A stretch of 64,000 bases of DNA from Microbacterium trichothecenolyticum (GCF_030818955.1 NZ_JAUTBF010000001.1:1302001-1366000), one strand, 5' to 3'; shown: positions 8,855 through 19,047, counted from the first letter of the stretch. Program-made: numbers and translations. Notes: generated from the letters alone by a model not told the origin.

Positions 8855-9545
8855 ATGACCGACGCGACGACCGCCGCCGGGCGGGAACGACCGCAGACCC
8901 GTCGGCGGAAGAACCTCAGCGACAAGCAGCTCGCGATCCTCGAGGTCATCCAGCGATCCATCGCCCGCCACGGCTACCCGCCCGAGCATGCGCGAGATCG
9001 GCGACGCCGTCGGCCTCAAGTCGCTGTCGAGCGTGACGCACCAGCTGAACCAGCTCGAGCTCAGCGGATACCTGCGCCGCGACCCCGGAAAGACCCGCGC
9101 TATGGAGGTGCTCATCGACCTTCCCGGCGCCGCCGCCGAGAACCCGGCCGACACCGCTCCGGCTCTGGGCGACGCGGCCCTGGTTCCCCTGGTGGGCAGA
9201 ATCGCCGCGGGCATACCGATCACCGCCGATCAGCAGGTCGAGGAGATCTTCCCCCTCCCCCGCCAGCTCGTGGGCAAGGGCGAGCTGTTCATGCTGAAGG
9301 TCTCGGGCGACTCCATGATCGACGCGGCCATCTGCGACGGCGACTGGGTCGTCGTTCGGTCGCAGGCGAACGCCGAGAACGGCGAGATCGTGGCAGCGAT
9401 GCTCGACGGCGAGGCCACGGTCAAGACGTTCCGTCGTCGCGACGGCCACACGTGGCTGCTCCCCCGCAACAGCGCGTTCGAACCCATCCTGGGCGATGAG
9501 GCCGTCGTCCTCGGACGCGTCGTCGCCGTGCTGCGCGCCGTCTGA
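8855..9545 (+). pseudogene. lexA: SOS repressor LexA, interrupted by a +1 frameshift
   Basis: LexA represses DNA-damage genes and self-cleaves when RecA is activated. Residues 1-43 ([20 protein letters not shown]... ARHGYPP) read in one frame. The rest, from [13 protein letters not shown] to the C-terminus, reads in the +1 frame. The join is at 8978-8984 (CCGCCCGAGCATG), where one surplus base, most simply G8984, breaks an otherwise exact 229-residue LexA. The remainder is intact: cleavage pair Ala-Gly at about 118-119, Ser153 (GDSMID) and Lys190. An internal ATG at 8988 could give a form without the first helices of the DNA-binding domain. Either a real mutation or a sequencing error. Confidence 0.88.
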
Positions 9546-9565
9546 CGCGTTTCGCCCCCACACGC

Positions 9566-9571
9566 CACAAT
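9566..9571 (+). promoter_or_regulatory. -10 hexamer before the 9578 membrane-protein gene
   Basis: CACAAT followed by 6 nt and the ATG at 9578; leaderless spacing. Confidence 0.45.
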
Positions 9572-9577
9572 GGCGCC

Positions 9578-10624
9578 ATGGTCTTCGACGGCGCCTCATC
9601 GACACCGACGACGGACAGACGACCGTCGCCGCGCGGCGTCGTCGCGCGCAGCGTGGCATCCCTCGTTCTCCTGACGATCGCCGCGCTCGCGCTCGCGCCG
9701 GCTCTGGTGCTCTCGTGGGCGCGCGTGCAGCTCGTGGACGAGGAGTCGTTCGTCGCCACGCTCGGGCCGTTGTCGTCCGACCCGAACGTCCAGAACCTCG
9801 TGATCGACGAGGCGACGGATGCCATCGCCGTGCGCGTCGACTTCGCCGCTCTCGCGTCGGGTGGGGTCGACGCCCTGTCGTCGCTCGGCCTGCCGCCGGC
9901 GGCGGCGCGCGTTCTCGGCCTGTTGGCCCGACCGACGGCCGACCGGTTGCGCTCGCTCACCCAGGACGCGGTGGCCGACGTCGTGCGGTCTGCGCAGTTC
10001 GACGACATCTGGTCGAACGCCGTGCGCGGCGCTCATCGCTCGATCGTCTTCGGGGCCACCTCGGACGGCGGCGGCATCATCGTGCAGACGCCCGACGGGC
10101 TCGGTGTGCAGGTGGGTGGGATCGTCGCGGCGATCGTCCAGCGGATGGATGCCGAGAAATCGATCGTCGCGGGGATGATCCCGCCGATCGACGAGGTCGT
10201 GATCGTCAGCGACGGCACGGCGCTCGGGGCGCTGCGCGCGGGCTATGCCGCCGCGACCGTCGCGGGTGTCATCGCGCCGATCGTCGTGGCGCTCCTGCTG
10301 GTCGGCGGAGTGATCGCGGCTCCTCGGCGCGGAGCGGCCGTGGCCGGTGCCGGTGGCGCACTGGTCGTCGGGTCGGCTCTCGTGCTCTGGGGAAGCGTCG
10401 TCGCCACGGCGCTCGCCCGCCGCTCCACCGATGCCGCGGGCCTCGACCCCGCCGGCGTCGATGCCCTCCTGCGCCAGGTGTTCTCCGGGCTCATGGGGTC
10501 GACGGGGGTCGTGCTGGCAACCGGCGTCGTCATGGGGATCGGGGCGGTCGTCGTCGTCCTGGTGCGGCGGCGTGCCGGGGCGGCGGATGCTGTGCCCGCC
10601 ACCCCCAGCCCGCCCCGCGCCTGA
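9578..10624 (+). CDS. Four-helix membrane protein of unknown function
   Basis: A 348-residue protein not recognised to family. Hydrophobic segments are at about 24-46, 222-247, 253-275 and 305-330. The first is followed by an extracytoplasmic region of about 175 residues rich in Asp/Val/Ala (VDEESFVATLGPLSSDPNVQNLVIDEA), reminiscent of actinobacterial large-loop integral membrane proteins. The C-terminus is short, Arg-rich then Pro-rich. It sits alone between lexA and an S9 peptidase on the same strand. The ATG is supported by CACAAT at leaderless spacing. Confidence 0.78.
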   Translation: MVFDGASSTPTTDRRPSPRGVVARSVASLVLLTIAALALAPALVLSWARVQLVDEESFVATLGPLSSDPNVQNLVIDEATDAIAVRVDFAALASGGVDALSSLGLPPAAARVLGLLARPTADRLRSLTQDAVADVVRSAQFDDIWSNAVRGAHRSIVFGATSDGGGIIVQTPDGLGVQVGGIVAAIVQRMDAEKSIVAGMIPPIDEVVIVSDGTALGALRAGYAAATVAGVIAPIVVALLLVGGVIAAPRRGAAVAGAGGALVVGSALVLWGSVVATALARRSTDAAGLDPAGVDALLRQVFSGLMGSTGVVLATGVVMGIGAVVVVLVRRRAGAADAVPATPSPPRA

Positions 10625-10762
10625 GAGACACCGCCCCGGGGGGGGCGAACGAAGCTCCCGTGTTTGCCCGACCGTCCGCACCGGGGTGCACCGTCGAGGC
10701 CGGCGGGTGCCGCGGTCTCAAGCCCGCGCCCGGCCGGATGGGCGTATGTCGGAGGCCGTCCC

Positions 10763-10768
10763 TAGGCT
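10763..10768 (+). promoter_or_regulatory. -10 hexamer of the S9 peptidase gene
   Basis: TAGGCT within CCTAGGCT, 6 nt (GGAGTC) before ATG 10775. It contains CTAG, the core recognised by IS481 elements. Confidence 0.55.
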
Positions 10769-10774
10769 GGAGTC

Positions 10775-12667
10775 ATGGCAGACACCCTCCCCTACGGTTC
10801 CTGGCCGTCGCCCATCAGCCCCGAGTCCGTGGCGCAGTCGTCGCCGCGCGTCGACAGCGCCCTCCTCGTCGGCGACGAGGTGTGGTGGGGCGAGTCGGTG
10901 CCCGCCGAGGCGGGGCGGGTCGCGGTGAAGCGCCGCCTGACCGACGGCCGCGTCGAGACGGTGCTGCCGGCTCCCGCGAACGCCCGCTCCGCCGTGCACG
11001 AGTACGGCGGCGGGGCGTGGACGGCATCCGACGACGGCGAGCTGTTCTACGTCGAGAAGACCGACCAGCGGGTGTACGCCCTGCGACCGGGCGGCGAGGT
11101 GCGCGCGCTGACCGCGCCCGACGATGCCGTCCGCCACGGCGGCCTGCGCTTCGAGCACGGCTCGCTGCTCGCCGTCCGCGAGACGCACGGCGAGGGCCGT
11201 GTTCCCGCCCGCGCGATCGTCCGTCTCGCGCTCGACGGCGAGGGCGGCGCCGAGGTGCTCGCCGCGGGCAGCGACTTCCTCGCGCAACCCGCGCTGTCGC
11301 CCGACGGTCGTCACCTCGCCTGGGTCGCGTGGAACCACCCCGCCATGCCATGGGACGCCACGAGCATCCGGGTCGCCGACCTCGAGACGGGTGCCGTGCG
11401 CGAGATCGCCGGCGGCGACCAGCGCGCTCCTCTGCAGCCGGTGTGGATGGCGAACGACGAACTGTTGTACGCCGACGATCCCGAGGGGCGCTGGAACCTC
11501 TTCCGCCAACCCCTGCACGGCGAGGCCGAGCCGGTCGCTCCCGCCGACGCCGATACAGGCGGGGGGCTCTGGGTGCTCGGGACGCGGTGGTTCGGCGCGA
11601 CCGTCGGCGGCCGGATCGTAGCGGTGCGCACCAACGGGTCAGACGAGATCGTCGAGATCGCCCCCTCGGGGGTGCGCCCGCTCGATGTCCCCGCGGTCGC
11701 CGGGGCAGCCATCGACGATGTCCGCGACCACCGCGCGCTGGTGTCGGGCGCCGACGCCCACGGGAGCTCCGGCCTCTGGCTGGTCGATCTCGACACCGGC
11801 GCGGTCGACCTCGTCACCGGTGGATCGGGCTCCTGGGGCGACGAGTGGATGCCGACGGCCCGGTCGCTCGAGACCGATGGGCCGCACGGTCCGGTACACG
11901 CTTTCGCCTATGCCCCGACGAACCCCGGCGTCGTCGCCCCCGAGGGCGAGCGTCCGCCGTACGTCGTGCTCGTGCACGGCGGGCCGACGTCGCACGTCGG
12001 ACCGGCACCCACCGCGAAGACGGCGTTCTTCACGAGCCGCGGGATCGGGGTTCTCGACGTCAATTACGGGGGTTCCACGGGATACGGGCGCGACTACCGC
12101 GACCGTCTGAAGGGCCAGTGGGGCGTGGTCGACGTCGATGACGTCGCCGCGGCGGCATCCGCTCTCTCCGACGCGGGTCTCGCCGATCCCGGCCGTCTCG
12201 CGATCGCGGGCGGCTCGGCGGGCGGGTGGACGGTGCTGGCCGCGGTCACGAAGACAGACGTGTTCTCGGCGGGAATCTCGCGCTACGGCGTGGGCGATGC
12301 GCGCGCCCTCGCCGAAGACACGCACGACTTCGAGGCGCGCTACCTCGACGGGCTCATCGGGCCTCTGCCCGAGGCCGAATCGGTGTACGTCGAGCGCTCT
12401 CCGCTCAGTCGCCCGGAGCGGTTCCGGGTGCCCTTGCTGATCCTGCAGGGCTCGGAAGACCGCGTCGTGCCACCGTCGCAGGCCGAAGCCATCCGTGACG
12501 CTCTCGCCGTGCACGGAGTCCCGCACGCGTACGTGCTCTACGAGGGCGAAGGCCACGGCTTCCGTCGCGCCGAGACGGTCGTCGACTCGCTTCAGCGGGA
12601 ATTGGGCTTCCTCGGCGCGGTGTTCGGCTTCGCGACGCCGGGCATCCCCCCTCTCGACCTCGATTGA
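10775..12667 (+). CDS. S9-family (prolyl oligopeptidase type) serine peptidase
   Basis: A 630-residue cytoplasmic enzyme without signal peptide. The N-terminal half (about 20-370) has WD/beta-propeller-like repeats that gate the active site. The C-terminal alpha/beta-hydrolase domain carries Ser481 in GGSAGG, Asp562 in GSEDRVVPP and His594 in GEGHGF, the catalytic triad of oligopeptidase/acylaminoacyl-peptidase families. The segment VLVHGGPTSH starts the hydrolase domain. It likely cleaves short peptides or N-acyl amino acids; the precise substrate cannot be told. It is monocistronic, ending before a strong bidirectional terminator shared with hflX. Confidence 0.92.
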   Translation: MADTLPYGSWPSPISPESVAQSSPRVDSALLVGDEVWWGESVPAEAGRVAVKRRLTDGRVETVLPAPANARSAVHEYGGGAWTASDDGELFYVEKTDQRVYALRPGGEVRALTAPDDAVRHGGLRFEHGSLLAVRETHGEGRVPARAIVRLALDGEGGAEVLAAGSDFLAQPALSPDGRHLAWVAWNHPAMPWDATSIRVADLETGAVREIAGGDQRAPLQPVWMANDELLYADDPEGRWNLFRQPLHGEAEPVAPADADTGGGLWVLGTRWFGATVGGRIVAVRTNGSDEIVEIAPSGVRPLDVPAVAGAAIDDVRDHRALVSGADAHGSSGLWLVDLDTGAVDLVTGGSGSWGDEWMPTARSLETDGPHGPVHAFAYAPTNPGVVAPEGERPPYVVLVHGGPTSHVGPAPTAKTAFFTSRGIGVLDVNYGGSTGYGRDYRDRLKGQWGVVDVDDVAAAASALSDAGLADPGRLAIAGGSAGGWTVLAAVTKTDVFSAGISRYGVGDARALAEDTHDFEARYLDGLIGPLPEAESVYVERSPLSRPERFRVPLLILQGSEDRVVPPSQAEAIRDALAVHGVPHAYVLYEGEGHGFRRAETVVDSLQRELGFLGAVFGFATPGIPPLDLD

Positions 12668-12779
12668 GCTCGACGCCGCCCGACCGACCTCTCCGGTGCA
12701 CGCCGCGAGACCCCGCCGAGGGGACAAGAGACATCGCTGCGCCATCGAAAACCCGTCCCAGGGAGCAGTCCCCCCGCGA

Positions 12780-12812
12780 AAGACCCCGCCGACACGACGT
12801 CGGCGGGGTCTT
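12780..12812. terminator. Bidirectional intrinsic terminator
   Basis: Perfect 14-bp stem AAGACCCCGCCGAC / GTCGGCGGGGTCTT with a 5-nt loop, between the convergent S9 peptidase and hflX. It has an A-run on the 5' side and TT on the 3' side. Confidence 0.88.
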
Positions 12813-12825
12813 CAGGCTCAGCGGT

Positions 12826-14343
12826 TCAGGCCGCGAACGGCTGGAGTTCGGCCGCCAGGCGCGCACCCACGTGGGCGTGCAGGAACGTCCCCGTCTCGCG
12901 GTGCTCCTGCGCGACGATGAGGCCGCTCTCGTGCACGGCCGACACGAGGTCGCCGCGGTCGTACGGGACCACCGCCTGCACCTCGACCGCGGGCAGCGGA
13001 AGGGCGTCCTCGATCGCCGCACGCAGCTCGTCGATGCCCTCGCCCGTCCGCGACGACACGAAGATCGCCTTCGGCGCGAGTCCGCGCAGAACGAGACGCT
13101 CGTCGTCGGTCACGAGGTCGGCCTTGTTGAACACGACGATCTCGTGCCCGAAGTTCGCGTCGACATCGCCCATCACGTCGCGCACCGTCATCAGCTGCGC
13201 GGCGGGGTCGGGGTGCGATGCGTCGACCACGTGCAGGATGACGTCGGCGTCGCCGACCTCCTCCAGGGTCGAGCGGAACGCCTCGACGAGCTGGTGCGGG
13301 AGGTTCCGCACGAAGCCGACCGTGTCGGTCAGCGTGTACACGCGGCCGTCGGTCGTCTCGGAGCGGCGGACCGTGGCATCCAGGGTCGCGAACAGCGCGT
13401 TCTCAACCAGGACGCCGGCGCTCGTGAGGCGGTTCAGCAGGCTCGACTTGCCGGCGTTGGTGTACCCGGCGATCGCGACGGAGGGGATCGTGTGGCGCTT
13501 GCGTTCGGCGCGCTTGGCCTCGCGGGCCGGGGCGAAGTCGCGAAGCTGCTTGCGCAACTGGGCCATGCGCGTGCGGATACGACGGCGATCGAGCTCGATC
13601 TTCGTCTCACCGGGTCCGCGCGAGCCCATACCGGCACCGCCCGCGCCGACCTGTCCACCGGCCTGACGCGACATCGAATCACCCCACCCGCGCAAGCGCG
13701 GCAGGAGGTATTCGAGCTGGGCGAGTTCGACCTGCGCCTTGCCCTCGCGGCTCTTCGCGTGCTGACTGAAGATGTCGAGGATCACCGTCGTGCGGTCGAT
13801 CACCTTCACCTTCACGACGTCTTCGAGCGCGCGCCGCTGGCTGGGGGCCAGCTCGGTGTCGGCGATGACGGTGTCCGCTCCGACGGCGGCGACGATGTCG
13901 CGCAACTCCGCGGCCTTGCCTCGACCGACGTAGGTCGCCGGATCGGGGTGCGGGCGACGCTGCAGCACGCCGTCGAGCACGACGGCACCGGCCGTCTCGG
14001 CCAGCGCGGAGAGCTCGCGCAGCGAGTTCTCGGCATCCGTCTGCTCGCCCTGGGGGTGCACGCCCACCAGGACGACGTTCTCGAGGCGCAGCTGGCGGTA
14101 CTCGACCTCGGTGACGTCTTCGAGCTCGGTCGACAATCCGGCGACGCGACGGAGAGCGGCGCGCTCCTCGCGGTCCCACTGATCGCCGTCCGTGTCGCCG
14201 CCGTAGGCGGTGGTGGCATCCTGAAGCGCCTGCGCTGCACCGAAGACCCGGACCCCGCGGTGCGCTTCGGCGCGCGAAAGCACGCGGTCCACCGGATCCA
14301 CCGGGGACGCGTCGGTGCTCGGGGGTGTGGTCTGTTCGGTCAT
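12826..14343 (-). CDS. hflX: GTPase HflX (ribosome splitting/rescue)
   Basis: A 505-residue GTPase that binds the 50S subunit and splits stalled ribosomes. The N-terminal HflX domain (VLVGVHPQ, GRGKAAELRDIV, DTELAPSQRRALED) is followed by a coiled coil with RGPGETKIELDRRRI, then the G domain: P-loop GYTNAGKSSLLNRL, switch LFATLDATVRR, DTVGFVRNLP, VFNKADLV. The start at ATG 14343 has an AAAGGA site 6-7 nt upstream; the first 45 residues are variable. The gene stands alone, convergent with the S9 peptidase and divergent from the methylase. Confidence 0.95.
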   Translation of the reverse strand: MTEQTTPPSTDASPVDPVDRVLSRAEAHRGVRVFGAAQALQDATTAYGGDTDGDQWDREERAALRRVAGLSTELEDVTEVEYRQLRLENVVLVGVHPQGEQTDAENSLRELSALAETAGAVVLDGVLQRRPHPDPATYVGRGKAAELRDIVAAVGADTVIADTELAPSQRRALEDVVKVKVIDRTTVILDIFSQHAKSREGKAQVELAQLEYLLPRLRGWGDSMSRQAGGQVGAGGAGMGSRGPGETKIELDRRRIRTRMAQLRKQLRDFAPAREAKRAERKRHTIPSVAIAGYTNAGKSSLLNRLTSAGVLVENALFATLDATVRRSETTDGRVYTLTDTVGFVRNLPHQLVEAFRSTLEEVGDADVILHVVDASHPDPAAQLMTVRDVMGDVDANFGHEIVVFNKADLVTDDERLVLRGLAPKAIFVSSRTGEGIDELRAAIEDALPLPAVEVQAVVPYDRGDLVSAVHESGLIVAQEHRETGTFLHAHVGARLAAELQPFAA

Positions 14344-14416
14344 GGGTTCCTTTCGTTCGCGGGTGTTCCCGCGTTCTGGCACTTTATCCGTCCCGGCGCC
14401 CGAGGGGCCGGTCCGA

Positions 14417-14422
14417 TATCCT
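14417..14422 (+). promoter_or_regulatory. -10 hexamer of the RsmC-like methylase gene
   Basis: TATCCT, 6 nt before ATG 14429. It rules out the longer upstream start in the same frame. Confidence 0.55.
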
Positions 14423-14428
14423 GCTGTG

Positions 14429-15073
14429 ATGGGGAGCGAGCACTACTTCAGCGCGTCGCCGTCGAGTCCCGAGCAGCTCCGCCGCATCCGTGTGACACTC
14501 GCCGGTCGTGAGTTCGAGGTCGTCACGGCAGGCGGCGTCTTCAGTCCCGACCACGTGGATGCCGGCACCTCGGTGCTGCTCGCCAACACCCCGTCCCCTC
14601 CCGCCGGCGGGCACTTCCTCGACCTGGGGTGCGGGTGGGGTCCGATCTCGCTGTCGCTGGCGCTCGCGTCACCGCACGCGACCGTGTGGGCGGTCGACGT
14701 CAACGAGCGTGCTCTCGATCTCGTGAGGCGGAACGCGCAGTCCCTCGGCCTCGACAACATCAACGCGGTGCGGCCGGAGGATGTTCCCGACGACGTGTCG
14801 TTCCGCACCATCCGCTCGAACCCGCCGATCCGCGTCGGCAAGAGCGAGCTGCACGCGATGCTCGAGCACTGGATCCCCCGCCTCACCGAGCGCAGTGACG
14901 GCTGGTTCGTCGTGCAGCGCAACCTGGGCTCGGACTCCCTGCAGCGGTGGCTCGCGGCGACGTTCCCCGATGGATACAGTGTGCAGCGCGCCGCGACCGG
15001 CCGCGGGTTCCGCGTCCTGCGCGTCCGTCGCCACGGTTCGCCCCCGAGTGAGCCCATCGACGTCATCGTCTGA
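14429..15073 (+). CDS. RsmC/RlmG-like class I SAM methyltransferase
   Basis: A 214-residue MTS-domain methylase. SAM motif I is FLDLGCGWGPISL, the acidic loop is VWAVDVNERAL, and the target-base motif is SNPPIR, the NPP[YFI] signature of N-methylases acting on guanine or adenine in rRNA. Bacterial RsmC proteins carry an extra N-terminal copy of the fold; this one has only the catalytic copy, as is common in actinobacteria. The ATG is fixed by TATCCT at leaderless spacing. The target (rRNA guanine N2) is inferred. Confidence 0.88.
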   Translation: MGSEHYFSASPSSPEQLRRIRVTLAGREFEVVTAGGVFSPDHVDAGTSVLLANTPSPPAGGHFLDLGCGWGPISLSLALASPHATVWAVDVNERALDLVRRNAQSLGLDNINAVRPEDVPDDVSFRTIRSNPPIRVGKSELHAMLEHWIPRLTERSDGWFVVQRNLGSDSLQRWLAATFPDGYSVQRAATGRGFRVLRVRRHGSPPSEPIDVIV

Positions 15074-15150
15074 GCCGGACAGCCCCACGGGGGCCTCCGG
15101 ATGCCGAAAGCCCACGTGTGAGCGAGATCACGGCGTGAGGACGCGCGGAC

Positions 15151-16005
15151 TCAGGCCAGCGCGACCTCGCCGGTGAACACGAGCGACGCCGGACCGGACA
15201 GGAAGACGTGCCCGTCGGCGACCCGCACACCGAGTGTGCCGCCGGGGGTGTCGACGCCCCAGACGTCGGGCGCGGCGGGTCCGGCCCAGTGCCGCACGGC
15301 GAGCGCCGCGGCGGCCACGCCCGTGCCGCAGCTGAGCGTCTCGCCGACGCCGCGCTCGAACACGCGCAGACGGATCGCTCCGACCCCGTCGCGCACGAGC
15401 GGGTCGGCCGGGACGACGAACTCCACGTTGGCGCCGTGGCGCGGCGCCGGCTCGAGCACAGGCTGGTATGCCAGGTCGAGACCGTCGAGCTCGGTCTCGG
15501 ACGACAAGGCCACGACGACGTGTGGGTTGCCGACGTCGATCCCCACGCCCGGGCGGGCGACCGGCAGCCCCTTGGCGCGCACGAGCGTCTCATCCGGCTC
15601 GACCGCGAAGACACCCAGATCGACCTCGAAGCCGCGGTCGCTGCGGGTCAGGGTCTTCACACCCGCCCGCGTGCCGATGCGCAAGCCAGCCTCGATAGAG
15701 GCGAGGCCGGTGTCGGTGAGGTAGCGGGCGAAGACGCGGGTGCCGTTGCCACACATCTCCGCCTTCGATCCGTCGGCGTTGCGGTAGTCCATGAACCACT
15801 CCGCGCCAGACGCCGCCGCCTCGCGCCCCTCGTCGATCGCCGCCGAGCGCACGACGCGCAGCAGTCCATCGGCGCCGACGCCGAAGTGACGGTCGCACAG
15901 CGCGGCCACCTGCGCGTCGGAGAGATCGAGCTCACCGTCGGGATCGGCGAACACCACGAAGTCGTTGCCGGTGCCGTGGCCCTTGGTGAACGGGAGAGTC
16001 TCCAT
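15151..16005 (-). CDS. dapF: Diaminopimelate epimerase
   Basis: A PLP-independent racemase, 284 residues, that converts LL- to meso-diaminopimelate for peptidoglycan and lysine. The two-cysteine active site is Cys85 in MCGNGTR and Cys226 in [10 protein letters not shown], and the N-terminus has [10 protein letters not shown]. It is last in the run miaB-miaA-GNAT-dapF but has its own -10 at leaderless spacing inside the 50-nt gap, so it may be expressed separately. dapA and dapB are elsewhere in the window. Confidence 0.97.
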   Translation of the reverse strand: METLPFTKGHGTGNDFVVFADPDGELDLSDAQVAALCDRHFGVGADGLLRVVRSAAIDEGREAAASGAEWFMDYRNADGSKAEMCGNGTRVFARYLTDTGLASIEAGLRIGTRAGVKTLTRSDRGFEVDLGVFAVEPDETLVRAKGLPVARPGVGIDVGNPHVVVALSSETELDGLDLAYQPVLEPAPRHGANVEFVVPADPLVRDGVGAIRLRVFERGVGETLSCGTGVAAAALAVRHWAGPAAPDVWGVDTPGGTLGVRVADGHVFLSGPASLVFTGEVALA

Positions 16006-16011
16006 GCGACC

Positions 16012-16017
16012 AGTCTA
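16012..16017 (-). promoter_or_regulatory. -10 hexamer of dapF
   Basis: TAGACT on the minus strand, 6 nt before ATG 16005. Confidence 0.5.
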
Positions 16018-16055
16018 CGAGCGGCTTCCCCGCCGCTCGCCCGCGGGGGCAACCC

Positions 16056-16505
16056 TCACGCGGGGGGCGGCGCTCCTCCCGGCCCGTCGACGATCAGGCG
16101 CTTGCCCGTCGCCCACGTCGCGAACGGCTCATACCCGAGCACGTCGTAGAACCCGCGGGCACCGGTGTTGTCGGGTCGCACCATCAGCTGCACCTTCGGA
16201 CACCCCATCGCCTCGAGCAGGCGCTCGGCTTCGGCGACGAGGGCACGCCCGACCCCTCGCCCGCGATGTGTCGATGCCGTCGCCAGGTAGTACAGCCAGC
16301 CGCGGTGTCCGTCGTAGCCGGCCATGACCGTACCGACCACGACCTCCGCGTCGACGGCGACGAGGAACAGCTCGGGCTGCACCGTGAGCTTGCGCCGGAT
16401 GTCCGCGCGCGGATCATTCCACGGTCGCGTCAGGCCGGCCTGTTCCCACAGGGCGACCACGGCATCCTCGTCGGCGGGCACGAACGGGCGGATCATCGTC
16501 GTCAT
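16056..16505 (-). CDS. GNAT-family acetyltransferase
   Basis: A 149-residue YpeA-like acetyltransferase. The acetyl-CoA loop is [21 protein letters not shown] (about 65-85), followed by [24 protein letters not shown]. The ATG at 16505 overlaps the miaA stop by 4 nt (ATGA), so it is translationally coupled to miaA. The substrate is unknown; coupling to a tRNA-modification gene is suggestive but proves nothing. Confidence 0.88.
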   Translation of the reverse strand: MTTMIRPFVPADEDAVVALWEQAGLTRPWNDPRADIRRKLTVQPELFLVAVDAEVVVGTVMAGYDGHRGWLYYLATASTHRGRGVGRALVAEAERLLEAMGCPKVQLMVRPDNTGARGFYDVLGYEPFATWATGKRLIVDGPGGAPPPA

Positions 16506-17431
16506 GCGTGCTCCAGTTCGTCGGATGCCAGTGCTCCGGCATCCACCGTCCGCGCATCGACCCACCGCGCATCGCCGTAACGGCGGAACCACGACACCTG
16601 GCGGCGCGCGTAGCGGCGCGTGAGCGCCTGCGTCTCGGCGATCGCCTCGGCGCGTGTGAGGTCGCCCCGCACCTGAGCGAGGGCTTGTGCGTATCCGATC
16701 GCTCGCCCGGCGGTGGCTCCGCGCTCGAGGCCCTGCGCACGCAACGCCTCGACCTCATCGACGAGCCCCGCCGCCCACATCTTCTCGACCCGGGCGTCGA
16801 GCAGGGGGACGAGCTCTTCCCGCTCGACCGCGGTCGCCACGATCCGCGTGCGGGGATGCCAGAACTCCGGCGCCGCGGGCAGGGCGCCGCCGTGCGTCCG
16901 CTCGCCCTGCGCCAGCACCTCCAGGGCCCGCACGACCCGGCGGCCGTTGCGCGGGTCGATCCGTTCAGCCGCGGCCGGGTCGGCCGCGCGCAGCCGCGCG
17001 AACAGCTCACCGGCCCCGTGCCGCGCGAGTTCGTCTTCGAGCTGAGCGCGCAGGGGCTCGTCGCGCGGCGGGAAGCGGAAATCCCACAGCACGCCCGACA
17101 CGTACAGTCCCGACCCGCCGACGAGGATCGCGTCGGCGCCGCGGCCGTGGATCTCGCGGATGGCCGTGCGGGCGACATCTTGATACCAGGCCACCGCGGC
17201 CTCGTCGGTCACGGCGAGGGCGTCGAAGAGGTGGTGACGGATCCCACGGCGCTCGGCGACCGCAAGCTTGGCGGTGCCGATGTCCATGCCGCGGTACAGC
17301 TGCATCGCGTCGGCGTTGACGATCTCGGCGGGGCGTCCACACGCGACCAGGGCCTCGGCGAGATCGAGCGAGAGACCGGTCTTACCGGTGCCCGTGGCAC
17401 CGACGACGGCCCACAGGACGGGCTCGGTCAC
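16502..17431 (-). CDS. miaA: tRNA dimethylallyltransferase
   Basis: A 309-residue enzyme adding a dimethylallyl group to N6 of A37 in tRNAs reading U-initial codons; MiaB then thiomethylates it. The P-loop [11 protein letters not shown] is at 10-20, then [19 protein letters not shown], the catalytic Asp region, [10 protein letters not shown] and [14 protein letters not shown]. The GTG start at 17431 overlaps the miaB stop by 4 nt; the reading frame further upstream belongs to the miaB 3' end. Order miaB-miaA is usual. Confidence 0.96.
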   Translation of the reverse strand: MTEPVLWAVVGATGTGKTGLSLDLAEALVACGRPAEIVNADAMQLYRGMDIGTAKLAVAERRGIRHHLFDALAVTDEAAVAWYQDVARTAIREIHGRGADAILVGGSGLYVSGVLWDFRFPPRDEPLRAQLEDELARHGAGELFARLRAADPAAAERIDPRNGRRVVRALEVLAQGERTHGGALPAAPEFWHPRTRIVATAVEREELVPLLDARVEKMWAAGLVDEVEALRAQGLERGATAGRAIGYAQALAQVRGDLTRAEAIAETQALTRRYARRQVSWFRRYGDARWVDARTVDAGALASDELEHA

Positions 17432-18975
17432 ACGCCGACGCGGAGGGTGGGAAGCCCGAGCGACACGGCGCGGGGGGCACCGCTGCCGCCCGCCGGGGTG
17501 GGTACAGCGCAGGACTCCGCCTGCGAGCGGTCCCACGCGTCTCCCGCGCGCGTCCGGCGGATGCGCAGGGGCGCACCGTCGGGCGAATCGGCCAACAGAT
17601 GGAAGGGCGCCGCGTGCGTGACGGTGACCGACACGACATCACCCGGACGCGGCACGGGCGACCCCGCCGGAAGCTCGAAGTGCACGAGGCGGTTGTCTTC
17701 GGCGCGGCCGGTGAGACGGTGGGTCTCGGCGTCCTTCTTGCCCTCGCCGGTCGAGACGAGCACCTCGAGCGTGCGGCCGAGCTGCTTCGCGTTCTCTTCG
17801 GCGGCGATGCGGTCCTGCAGCGCGACGAGGCGCTCGTACCGCTCCTGAACCACGGCTTTGGGCACCTGGCCGGGCATGGTGGCCGCGGGAGTGCCCTCGC
17901 GGATCGAATACTGGAAGGTGAACGCGCTCGAGAACCGCGAGGCTTCGACGACACGCAGCGTCTCTTGGAAGTCCGCTTCGGTCTCGCCGGGGAAGCCGAC
18001 GATGATGTCGGTGGTGATGGCCGCGTGCGGGATGCGCTCGCGCACGCGGTCCAGGATGCCGAGGAAGCGGTCGCTGCGGTACGACCGGCGCATCGCCTTG
18101 AGGATGCGGTCCGAGCCCGACTGCAGGGGCATGTGCAGTTGCGGCATCACGGCGGGGGTCTCTGCCATCGCCGCGATGACGTCGTCGGTGAACGCCGCCG
18201 GGTGGGGGCTCGTGAAACGGATGCGCTCCAAGCCCTCGATCTCGCCCGCGGCGCGCAGGAGCTTGCCGAACGCGAGGCGATCTCCGAACTCGACGCCGTA
18301 CGAGTTGACGTTCTGGCCGAGCAGGGTGACCTCGATCGCACCGTCGTCGACGAGCAAGCGGATCTCGTTCAGAATGTCGCCCGGGCGGCGGTCTTTCTCT
18401 TTCCCGCGCAGGCTCGGGACGATGCAGAACGTGCACGTGTTGTTGCACCCGACCGAGATCGAGACCCAACCGCTGTGCACCGAGTCGCGTTTGGTGGGCA
18501 GGGTCGAGGGGAAGATCTCGAGCGACTCGAGGATTTCGAGCTCCGCCTCACCGTTGTGGCGCGCCCGTTCGAGCATGCCCGGAAGCGATCCCATGTTGTG
18601 CGTGCCGAAGACGACGTCGACCCACGGGGCCTTCTTCTGCACGGCCTCTTTGTCCATCTGGGCGAGACAGCCGCCGACGGCGATCTGCATGCCCGCTCGC
18701 GCGTCCTTGCGCGACTTGAGGTGCCCGAGGGTGCCATAGAGCTTGCCGGCTGCGTTGTCGCGCACCGCACAGGTGTTGATCACCACGACGTCGGCCTCGG
18801 TCCCGGACTCGGCGCGGATGTAGCCCGCGCTTTCGAGCGAGCCCGAAAGGCGCTCGGAATCGTGCACGTTCATCTGGCAGCCGAAGGTACGAACTTCGTA
18901 GGTGCGGGGGCCGGCGGCGCCGACGGCGGGAGCGGAGGGGGCGATCAGCGTCGGCGTGGAAACGGGGGTGGTCAT
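17428..18975 (-). CDS. miaB: tRNA-2-methylthio-N6-dimethylallyladenosine synthase
   Basis: A radical-SAM methylthiotransferase of 515 residues. The N-terminal UPF0004 domain has its three cluster cysteines (TFGCQMN, NTCAVRD, GGCLAQ). The radical-SAM motif CNNTCTFC is near residue 180, and a C-terminal TRAM domain ([12 protein letters not shown]...[11 protein letters not shown]) is followed by a variable tail of about 55 residues. The ATG at 18975 is chosen over one four codons upstream because the latter overlaps the probable -10 hexamer TAGAAT (18986-18991). Confidence 0.94.
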   Translation of the reverse strand: MTTPVSTPTLIAPSAPAVGAAGPRTYEVRTFGCQMNVHDSERLSGSLESAGYIRAESGTEADVVVINTCAVRDNAAGKLYGTLGHLKSRKDARAGMQIAVGGCLAQMDKEAVQKKAPWVDVVFGTHNMGSLPGMLERARHNGEAELEILESLEIFPSTLPTKRDSVHSGWVSISVGCNNTCTFCIVPSLRGKEKDRRPGDILNEIRLLVDDGAIEVTLLGQNVNSYGVEFGDRLAFGKLLRAAGEIEGLERIRFTSPHPAAFTDDVIAAMAETPAVMPQLHMPLQSGSDRILKAMRRSYRSDRFLGILDRVRERIPHAAITTDIIVGFPGETEADFQETLRVVEASRFSSAFTFQYSIREGTPAATMPGQVPKAVVQERYERLVALQDRIAAEENAKQLGRTLEVLVSTGEGKKDAETHRLTGRAEDNRLVHFELPAGSPVPRPGDVVSVTVTHAAPFHLLADSPDGAPLRIRRTRAGDAWDRSQAESCAVPTPAGGSGAPRAVSLGLPTLRVGV

Positions 18976-18985
18976 GATGGGTGCC

Positions 18986-18991
18986 ATTCTA
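18986..18991 (-). promoter_or_regulatory. -10 hexamer of miaB
   Basis: TAGAAT on the minus strand, 10 nt before ATG 18975, implying a 5' leader of only about 3 nt. Confidence 0.45.
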
Positions 18992-19047
18992 AGCGTCGGA
19001 CGCGAGCGACATCCCGGCGATCGAAAGCCCTGTGGAGAACGGGGGCG

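Noticed and set aside
12664..14511. A 615-codon frame opposite hflX
   Set aside because: Shadow of hflX; it also runs through the bidirectional terminator.
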